This document shows, piece by piece, positions 1 through 10,100 of a DNA stretch of 27,851 bases. Numbering within the stretch: position 1 is the first letter of the stretch; each line of letters starts with the position of its first letter. The stretch is from JACOZM01 sp035289385. GTDB taxonomy: Archaea > Nanobdellota > Nanobdellia > Woesearchaeales > GW2011-AR9. The notes under the pieces were generated by a model. The model searched no databases and had not been told where the DNA came from. It saw only the letters and a program-made list of their open reading frames with translations. The position numbers and the translations under genes were made by a program. The stretch is from assembly GCA_035289385.1 (NCBI GenBank), contig DATDXI010000073.1, positions 1-27,851 on the forward strand, read 5' to 3'.

Positions 1-32
1 CCATTATAAACACCTTCTCATCCAGCCTATAA

Positions 33-755
33 TCACGAGAGATATTTTTTAAGAAAGACAACCAGGCTATACTTCTTCTCCATAAAGAGAATGTTTGGGA
101 TGGAGATCTTCCATTTTTCTACCACATAATCAAGTACAGTATTCAATAGAAGATATGATCCAGCTATGCCTAGGGCAAAGAGAATCCGCTCATATGCTAC
201 AACTGGAATCAAGCTAACCCATTGCCCGGCAGTCATGGGAATAGTCCATATCCATATCGCTCCACCAACAGCATGGGCAGTAAATGTTGCTCCTAAACTT
301 CTAAAGAGCAGCTTTCCCGGGGCATGGTTTGGCAGGAGTATGCCTAAAATAGGAATAAGCCAGAATAAAGGGAAAAACCAAACTGTTCTTCCTATAGGAT
401 GGATGAGAAAGATAGTAATACACAACAAAGGGATGATGATACTCATTGACTTTTTCTTTGTGCCAAAATAGTATGCCGCAAAGAGCATGGGTAAGAAGCG
501 CAAGATATTGATGAATGTCCATTCTTTTCCAATGATGAGGTGATCAGCTATCTGAGAGAAGGCAACGGTGATTATTCCTACAATCGGTCCTAACAAAGCT
601 CCGGCAGTTGGGCCAAAGAACTGAAACAAGGTAAAAAACTGGTTTTCTGCTCCAACTAAAGGGGAAAAATTAATGTTCTTGCCGATTAGGACTAAGATAA
701 CAAAGAGGATGAAAAATAAGACTCTCTTTGCTGAGAAAAAGGATGTAATTGCCAT
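33..755 (-). CDS. Multi-pass membrane protein, possibly ECF S-component-like
   Basis: A 240-residue protein with about six hydrophobic segments and few charged loops, so an integral membrane protein. A Gly/Pro-rich stretch near residues 48-65 (FFGPTAGALLGPIVGI) followed by a helix recalls the small substrate-binding S subunits of ECF vitamin transporters, but no specific S-component family is recognised and no ECF ATPase lies nearby; the transporter idea is inference. The ATG at 755 is chosen because a TATA box (779-786) is centred 27.5 bases upstream, which predicts a leaderless mRNA. It lies downstream of, and on the same strand as, the 56-residue membrane protein but appears to have its own promoter. 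The stop lies 32 bases from the window edge. Confidence 0.75.
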   Translation of the reverse strand: MAITSFFSAKRVLFFILFVILVLIGKNINFSPLVGAENQFFTLFQFFGPTAGALLGPIVGIITVAFSQIADHLIIGKEWTFINILRFLPMLFAAYYFGTKKKSMSIIIPLLCITIFLIHPIGRTVWFFPLFWLIPILGILLPNHAPGKLLFRSLGATFTAHAVGGAIWIWTIPMTAGQWVSLIPVVAYERILFALGIAGSYLLLNTVLDYVVEKWKISIPNILFMEKKYSLVVFLKKYLS

Positions 756-778
756 AATTCTGCTAGGAGAATGGGAGA

Positions 779-786
779 TTTAAATA
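779..786 (-). promoter_or_regulatory. TATA box of the membrane protein at 33-755
   Basis: TATTTAAA on the minus strand, centred 27.5 bases before the ATG at 755. This spacing places transcription start at or next to the start codon. Confidence 0.65.
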
Positions 787-837
787 GATTTTGCAACTGG
801 AGGCTATATCCTAAATGTGGTTAGCCTTTACAAGCTA

Positions 838-1008
838 TTATCTCTTTTTCTCTGCAACTACTACAGGCTTCGGCAATCCTTTCGCCTTATGGAGATGTCT
901 CATCGACAAGATAAGGATGACAATCACTTCAATAAGGATTATGACCACAATAACAAGAATAGCTAAGACCAGCTCCACCAAAGGAATATCAACCCCAAAG
1001 ACAAACAT
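838..1008 (-). CDS. Small single-span membrane protein (56 aa)
   Basis: Reads from ATG at 1008 to TAA at 838. A short N-terminus (MFVFGVDIPLVE) leads into one long hydrophobic segment of Leu, Ile and Val (about residues 10-36), then a basic tail ending in AEKKR. A good ribosome site, GAGGTGA, sits six bases before the ATG. Charge placement suggests the C-terminus is cytoplasmic. It starts 93 bases past the stop of the giant surface protein on the same strand, so it could be cotranscribed with it; a weak TATA-like AATTAAATA (1059-1067) is also present. Function unknown. Support is the ribosome site, clean membrane segment and reading frame rather than homology. Confidence 0.65.
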   Translation of the reverse strand: MFVFGVDIPLVELVLAILVIVVIILIEVIVILILSMRHLHKAKGLPKPVVVAEKKR

Positions 1009-1101
1009 GCTTCGTCACCTCATTTTTAAGGAAAGATCTATCCGTAATTCTTTCCCCCTATTTAATTCTTTTTACAATCTACGGCCAGAGGAAGAAGAGC
1101 T

Positions 1102-4100
1102 TTACTTGTTCTTCTTCAATTTGCCAAGCTCTCCCTCAATTCTTGAGAGCTCTTCTTGGAAAGGATCTGGCTTTTCTGCTTTCTTTTCCTGTTTCTTTTC
1201 CACTATTTTCTCTTTCCCTTTCTGCTTAGTCGGAGGAGCTTCCAGTTTTTTCTTTGCTGAGGATAGCTTTTCTGGTAGAGAAGCTGCTGTAACCATCTCC
1301 GCTGGCGGCAAGCGCTTGGAAAGGGAGATGATCTTCTGAGGAAAAAACTCTTCCCGATAAAGCTCTCCTTCAATCTTTGATAATTCTTCCTGTAAAGGAT
1401 CAAGCTTTTCTGTATTTTTCTTTACTATAGATTTTCCCTTTCCCTTTGATGGAGCTGGCTGCCCTTCCTGTTTTTTCTGTGGAGGGGAATATTTCTGCTT
1501 CTTTTCCGCTCTGGAGAGAGCTTCTGGAGATACGGCAAGCGGCTGGCTTTCTGAAAGAGGGATGACCCTCTGGGAAATGAAGTCTTCCCGATAAAGCTCT
1601 CCTTCAATCTTTGATAATTCTTCCTGTAAAGGATCAACCTTCTTGATCTTCTTCTTGTCCGCTACCTTTTCCTTCCCTTTCTGCTTAGTAGGAGGAGCTT
1701 CCAGTTTTTTCTTTGCTGAGGATAGCTTTTCTGGTGGAGAAGCTGCTGTAACCATCTCCGCTGGCAGCCGGCTTTCTGAAAGAGGGATGATCCTCTGGGG
1801 AATGAGCTCTTCATGATGAAGCTCTCCCAGTTTCTGCTGAATGGATTGTAATTCGTCAAGCAGCGGATCAACTGTCTCTACTTGTTTATGCTTCTCTGAT
1901 CTGGCTATCCTTGGCATGACCTTTTCCGGAGCGGACGATGGAACGATAACCTCTTCGGGAAGAACATCATCTGGCTTTGGCGCAGGAGGCAGAGGCAGTT
2001 TTTTGTCGAAGAGATGCAGCGCTTTATCTTTAATAATCTCTTCTTCATGGACAACCTTTTCCATCATAAAGCGAACAGCCCGCAATTCGTCATCAAGATT
2101 CATTTTCACATCATCTTTCCATCGTTCAAATTTGCTCAAATGCTCTTGTTCTTCTTCTTGTCTCAGCCGTTCTATCTGTACCTTCTCCTTTTCCCGCTGA
2201 GCAAGTTCCTTCTGATGAACCTGGACCTTTTCATAATTTGCCTGATAAAGGCTCTTCAATAATGGAACGGAATAGTAGCCCGCTAAGATCAGCAAGGTCA
2301 AAGCAGTGAAGCCGATCCAGACCCAGCTGTAATCCGTTATCACGGTAGTGACTGCTCCTATGGACGCCTTTCCCACAACAGCAACGGTATCGGCAGCTGC
2401 CTGACCTTTCTGGGAGAGGAGATCAAAGAAGCTAACCACTTCCTTCATCATGGTAGTGGCTGCTCCTACAGATGCTTTTCTGACAACAGCAACCGTATCG
2501 GCTGCTGCCTGGCCTTTCTGGGAAAAGAGATCAGCGAAGAAGGTGATGACCTGACCGATGAAGGGATTTTCTACTGAAGGAGTAACCACAGAGGTAGCTG
2601 CTCCGGTAATTCCAGTAGTAAAGTCAGTAGTGAAATGATGCTCGGCAACAGTTTTCCCTTCGTGGATGATTCTTGCGGTGATGAATTTTTCACCGGAATA
2701 CAACATTGGATCATAGATGAATTGCTCTGCCAAGATGACACTTTCTTTTTCGGGGATTTGGTATACTCCAAATTCATCGGTGAAATCAGTGGCATGAGCA
2801 CTATCAATGGCGAACTCAATGGTGTAATGGTCAAGCTTGTCGGAAGATTTATCTTCTATAGGGATTAAGGCATAAATATTCATCTTATTGTCTTCTGGGT
2901 CAATATCAACCGCTGAGCCAAGCAGTGTTGTATAGGAATCCACTTCTTTGCTGGAAAACTCTTCACCATCAACGGTGAATACTATTCTTACGGGGCGGAA
3001 TGTTGTGGACAGTCCTCGACTGACCTGGAAGACTTTCTCTAGGGTTTCTCCAGGAGCCAGAGTGATCTGCTCGTCATTCAGGATCCTTGGCTGCAGTAGG
3101 CTGCAGGAAACTCTTTCTTTTGAAGGAACAATCCCACTGGCGCCAAATTCATCTTTTGAATAGGAAACACCTTTTCCCAGCAAGGAATAGATGTTCTCTT
3201 CTTCCAATAGCCTCAAGCATTCGATTTCTGCCCTGATCTGCTCGGCAATCTCTTCTTCCGATAACCCTAAGCCTGAATACTTTTTCTTCAATGTTTCCTC
3301 AACTTTCTCTTCTTCTGGAAGAGAGCTGCCCCAGGCGGTCGCTTGTGGCGTCACGGTGACAGATTCTGAGGTAGGGTTGCTTAAGGAGACGGAAACATCT
3401 TGAACTTGAACGATAGATTCCACCTGTACGGGCTCTGCTGCGAGAGGCTGGGCTTCTATAGGAGCAACAGGAGCTTCTTCTGCCGGAGGGGCTTCTTCAG
3501 CAGGGGGTGCTTCTACTGCTGGCGGAGCAGAAGGATTATCTCCACTGCTGCTGGAAGATGATGAAGGGCTGGAAGCAGATATGGAAATAGTCAAGTTATA
3601 CCCTGCACTAGCATTGGAATTAAGGCCATCCGTACAGTTAATCCACCATACGTAGCCGCTATTGGACAAAGAAGCATTAGCCGTAAAAGTTGTCGCTGAT
3701 GCATTCTGCACGGCGCTATTAGTACCATACCTACTGGCATTTTTTGTCACAGATGAATCATTGATCCACAATGTGCAGCTCAACGTCGTATTCAAAGTGT
3801 CTACAGCATTAAAGGTGAAATCAGGAGTGGAATCGCTTGTTTCTGTACTAGCATTTGCTGGTGAAGTAAGAGTGATGGATGGAGGAGTGTCTTCCACCGT
3901 GCTGAAATTGCTGAACGAGCTAATGTTAGCATATACTAAATCTAGTGTAGAATCAAAAGTCATGTTACAGAGGCTGCTATTGTCACAACGGCGGTTATCT
4001 TTCAAGAGCCAAGGGGTGAAAGTGTAGGTAAGGTTGCGAATCTCAATCTGTGCTGGGCCGTCTAAGTCCAAAGCTTGAGTGTCATCCGTCAACCCAACTT

Positions 4101-7100
4101 TATTCTGTTCGATGAAGATGGTTGATCCTATTTGAAGAGAAATGTTTGCATCCAAATCTCCTAACGTCCAGTTGATGAAGCCGAAGGAGTTATTGTAGAT
4201 CACCGTATTAGTTGTTGCTCCAGTATGGGCATCAAGAATAGTAAAATCCCTGGTGGAGGTGGTGATATTATTATTGACAAAGGTATTACCATAAGAAGTA
4301 TCTCTTACCCATATCCCGTATGCAAGGCTTGAACCACGGATATTGATGATGTTTTCTTTAATTCTATTGCTGATGGAGGTATAGAGATGGATCCCAGAAC
4401 TATCTCCCCCAGAGCCACCTTCTACAGTTATGTTATTGGTCGTAACATTGTTATGCTCCGACTGGAAAAGATCAATGCCATAACAATCATTGTTGCTTCC
4501 TGTAGCTCGGCAATGGATAGTATTATTCTCAACAGTGTTATTGTTATCGGTATTGAGGTAGATACCATTATTATTATCCGTTCCATTAGTTAGGATGTAG
4601 TTATCTGAAAAGACGTTGCGACCAAGACCTTCGGCAGGAACGGTCTCTATTCCTATATTGCCGCCCTGTGTTCCATTAGTGATAATGGTGTTGTTCTTAA
4701 CAGTTATTTTGGTAACATCACTAAAAATGTAAATTCCTTCATTTCCGCTAGAACCATAGGTCTTGATAACATTTCCTAAAACAGTAACATTTCCTAAAAT
4801 TCTTGAACTCCCCTCTAATCTTATACCATAATTACTTCCCGTAGATCCGCTAGTAAAGATAGTATTGTTCTGTACCAACGAATGATTGCCAACACTATCC
4901 CCCGCAGAAGTGTCCTGATACACATAGACCCCATAATTGTTATTGGTCCCATTTGTACTGATAGTGTTCCCGATAACCATGGTCAATTCAGAAAGGGAAT
5001 AGATACCATAATTTCTTGTCCCTCCTCCATTCGTCACAATGGTATTATTTCCCAGCTTGTTATTGACGGAGAATGTACCAATAAAGATGCCATAATTCGA
5101 TCCTCCTGAACCATTAGTATAGATGGTGTTATTGTCGATCTCTGAGCCATTTGATCTTGATAAGATATACATTCCATAATTCGTCGTTGTTCCGTCAGTA
5201 ACGATAGTATTATTGCTGATAGTATTGTTTAGTGTCCCATTATCAAGATAGATGCCATAATTTGAAGCGTTGCCGGTTAAGCCTTTTTTGATATAACAAT
5301 TCTTCACCGTAACATTATCCCAACCACCACTGTTGTTTACCCCATAGCCTGAAGCATCTTGTCCGTAAGTAAGGCTATACCCCGCGCAATCCAGTACTAT
5401 ATTTGAAGCATTGATGGTAAAGCAGGTACTACGGTTAGCAACATTAGCATTCAAAGTGGTATCACTGTTAAGATAACCACAATCACTAGTTGCTTGTGTG
5501 GTATAATTGCTAAACGAGCTGATGTTAGCATGCAAGATGCCAGCAGAAGAATCATAGCTGATGTTGCAAGCGCTGCTGTCATCACAGCGCACGCCATCCT
5601 TGAAGAGCTGTGGAGTGATGCCATAGCCAAGGTTACGGATTTCAATTTTTGCTGGATTATCTAAGTTTAGGGCTTGAGCGTCATCGATTAGACCTACATT
5701 ATTTTGACTTAGATAAACATCTGTCCCTATAGTAAGTGTAATATTTGTAGAAAGATTGGTCACAGTCCAATTAATAGAGCCAAATGTATTATTATAGATG
5801 AGAGTATTGGTACTCGTTCCATTCCCACGATCCTGGATGGAATATGCTCTTCTCACGGTATAAGTTATGTTATTATTAATAAACTGGTTATTGAACGGAG
5901 ACTGAGAAGAGCTAGTTTCTAAAGTCAACCAAGGAACATTCGTTGAGGTAAAGGTGATGGTATTATTTTTGATAATAGTATCAGAAAGATTACTATCTAA
6001 ATATATTCCCTCGGTAGAAGCACCACCCCTCACATTAATAATATTAGAAAGAATACTATTATTCCACCCACCAGAGAGCCAAACAGCAGTAGTAGTTGAT
6101 CCACCACCTGTAGTTGTAATAAAATTACTATCAATAATAATAGTATCGGAGCAGGCGCTATATATTCCCCGTGCAGTAGACCCTTTTGTTGTAATATTAT
6201 TATTGCTGATATTATGCCCACCGGAGTTTCTCCAGGCACAATTACCTGAACTAATGTCGATGCCAAAAGAGTTTGTTCCAGTCGTGATAATAGTATTGTT
6301 ATAGATTGTCCAATTAGTTGAATTTTTTAGATAAATTGCATCTTTTGAGTTTGTTGATGAATCCCCTTCTAAAATAAAACAATTTTTAATGGTGATATTT
6401 TCATACTCACTGGTACTATTCACACCGTAGCCCCCAGTTCCAGCACTTGAATAATTAATGCTATACCCTATGCAATCCAATACTATATTTGAAGCGTTGA
6501 TATTAAAGCACGTGCCGGAAGCGCTGACATTTTGATTCATCGTTATATCACTATTGATAGAAGCGCAGCCGACATTGACTGTGAAATTGCTCGTCGTAGA
6601 AGAATTGATGTTATTGCTGGAGTCATTTCCGATATACGTGATGTTGTATACTCCGGTCAATTCTGGAATCCTGAAAGAGATATTAAACTTGTCATTAAAT
6701 CCAGAGCCATTGCTTAAGGTCAAGAGATTTCTTGTTCCATTTGGATAGGTGACATTGGCAAAGACTCTGCTGACGGCAGTTTCATCGGTAACGTTGGCAG
6801 CTATCTCTATGATGTTTGTTATATTGTAGATGGAATTTACGGCAGGAAGAGTAGTGTTGACGAGAGGCTTGGTGGTGTCTCCCTCTGCTCCAGTAACATT
6901 ATCTCCGGCATAACTGCTGAACGAGCTGACGTTAAATGTGAGTGCCCCTCCAGAGAAGCTTTGGATATAACAATTGGTGCAATTCGTCCCTTTGCTCCGT
7001 ATCTCGGAACTATCCGTGCTGTAATTCTGCAGGAATTTGATGCCATTTATTGATGACCAGTTGTTTAAGGTGTATAGTGTGATGTTTGCTGTGGAGTTGA

Positions 7101-10100
7101 TGAGTGGAGTATTGACAAAAGCAGAAGTGTTCAGGGCAGCAGTATTATTGCCGATGAATAAGTTTCTTCCTAAGCCGATACCGTCGCTGTTGCTGACGTT
7201 CAAGGTGAGATTTTCTAAGAAATCAGTAACAGACCCTGTGGTTATATTCGCCCAACGAATCTCTCCTAACGAGCTGTTGTAGAGGAGATAGTTTACGGAG
7301 TCTGCTCCAGTATCGTCAAAGATATTATAGTCTTGGAAAGAGCTGGAAGAGATATTGTTGTTTAGAAGAGTATTGTTCGAGCTGGAAGAGATACGTAGAC
7401 CATAATTACTGCTGGTTCTTCCTCCTGCGGTGATATTATTGCTATCGATGAAAGTATTGTTGCTTTTTGTGGTAAGATAAATGCCATTATTTCCCGAAGT
7501 GCCATTCGTAGTTATGATGTTGCTGGTGACATTATTGTTGCTTGATGATGAGATATATACTCCATAATTATCCTGGGTACTGCCATGAGTAACAACAGTA
7601 TTATTACTAAAGATAGTTGAGTTTGTGAAACTGAAGTACATCCCATAATTATCATTGGTGCCATTCGTCTTGATCGAGTTATTCCGGATTGTTCCATTAG
7701 CTGCATTTTTGAAAGATATCCCAAAATTATTATTCCCCGTCGTTGAACCTTTTTTAATCGCGCAATTTTTCACGGTCACATTATCAAAACCAGTATTATT
7801 GACACCATTTTTTTTACCGCCTGTACCAGTACCATAATTAACCGTATACCCGGCACAATCTAAGATGATATTTGAAGCATTGATATTAAAGCACGTGCTG
7901 CTGCCAGAATCTACATCTTGATTCATAGTTGTATCACTATTGATATAAGCGCAGCCCACATTGACCGTGAAATTGCTGGTTGTGGAAGAATTGATGTTAT
8001 TGCTGGAGTCATTGGCAATATAGGTGAGGTTGTACACTCCTGTTAACTCCGGAATCCTGAAGGAGATATTGAACTTATCATTAAATCCAGAGCTGTTGCT
8101 TAAGGTTAAGAGATCTCTTGTGCCATTGGGATACGTTAAGTTAGCAAGAACTATGGAAACTGCCCTCTCATCAGTAACATTAACAGCTATCTCCATGACA
8201 TTAGTGATGTTGAAGATGGAATTTACGGCAGGGGAAGCGGTGTTGACCATAGGTGTACTATCTACCAAGAAATCATCCCCAGCATAGCTGCTAAAGGAAC
8301 TGACATTAAAGGTGAGTGTCCCTCCCGAGAAGTTTTGGATATAGCATTTGGTGCAATTCGTCCCTTGGCTTCTTATATTTGAACTATCCGTGCTGTAAGT
8401 CTGCAGGAATTTTATGCCGGTGATAGATGTCCAGTTGTTTAATGAGTATAAGGTGATGTTGGCCGTGGTGTTGATGAGTAACGTCTTCACAAAAGCAGAA
8501 GTGTTCAAGACGGCGGTATTATTACCTATAAATAAATTTCTCCCTAAGCCTATTCCATCTCTATTGCTGCTGTTTAAAGTTAAGTTTTCTAAGAAAGATA
8601 AGGCCTTTCCTTTAGTAGTAAAATTGATCCATCTTATTTCCCCAAAAGAATTATTGTAAATAAGATAGTTGGGAGAGCTGCTGTTGGTATCATCAAAGAG
8701 GTCATAGTCTTGGAAGGAGATGGAAGAGATATTGTTGTTCAGCAGGGTGTTGTTGGAAGAGTCAGAAGTGATATACACCCCATAGTTATTACTGGTATTT
8801 CCTCCCGCCGTTATGTTGTTGCTGCTAATGAGAGTCTTATTGCTATTATTAGTAAGATAAATTCCATGATTAGAACTTGTTCCATTAGTGACAATAGTAT
8901 TTCTTGTAATATTGTTATTCATAACATTGGTGCTTCCAGCTGTCTCATTCAGCATAATACCGTAATTCATACTACCTGTGCCTTGAGTAAAGATAGTATT
9001 ATCAATAATAACATTGTTATTACTGGAACCAAGCGAAATACCAATATTTCCCGTATCATTACCATTGGTATAAACAATATTGTTGCTAACATTATTCTCG
9101 GTCGCAAGACTAAGAGTAATTCCGTTGTTGTAACCACCCCCTGTAGTATTGACCATATTATTGTAGATAAGGCAATCACTTATCGTGATATCTGCGACAA
9201 TCCCATAATTAAAATTTGAGCCGTTAGTCACAATGGTGTTGCCGGTAACATTAATGTTATTAACGGTGCTAAAAAGATAAATACCATGATTAAGTGTAGG
9301 GCTGCCGCTACCTTGAGTAAAGATAATATTGTCAGCCACCACAATATGGTCAGCGGTATCTGTAAGTTGAATACCAAAATTTTGTTGGGAACCATTAGTA
9401 TAGATAGTATTGCTGCTGATGTTATTCCAACCTACTCGAGTATTAAGGTAAATTCCAATATTGCTGCTGCCGCTTCTTCCCGTAGTATTAATCTTATTAT
9501 TGTAAACGAGGGTATTATTAGCCGCAGTTTGTAAAGTAATACCAACATTATCACTAGTACCATTAGTGACAATAGTGTTGCTGGTGATATTATTGTTATT
9601 AGCCGTTGAGCTCAGGAAAATGCCATGATTGTCCGTGCTCGTGCCTTGAGTAAAGACGGTATTGTCAGCAACCATATTTTGATGAACTGTAGTAAAGAGA
9701 TAGATGCCGTAATTATTAGTAGAGCCATTGGTATAGATAATATTACTACTTATGTTATTCCCAGCTACTCGGCTATTAAGGTAAATCCCATAATTATTAG
9801 AACTTGTTCCAGTAGTATTAATTTTGTTATTGTAAACAAAGGTATTATTAACTGATGTTTTTAGTACAATCCCATAATTATCAGATGTGCCATTAGTCTT
9901 AATTGTATTGTTCTGTATCGTTCCATTAACCGCCCCATTAAAGAAGTATATCCCATACTGGTCAGTCCCCGAAGCTGATCCTTTTTTAATCATACAATCT
10001 TTTACGGTCACATTATCAAAACCAGTATTATTAATACCATAGTTGTTATTGCCGGTTCCAGTTCCATAATCAATAGTAAACCCCGCACAATCCAATATTA

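Noticed and set aside
815..1339. 174-codon plus-strand ORF
   Set aside because: Lies opposite the small membrane gene and the tail of the giant gene, has low-complexity Ser/Phe/Thr content and no ribosome or TATA signal.
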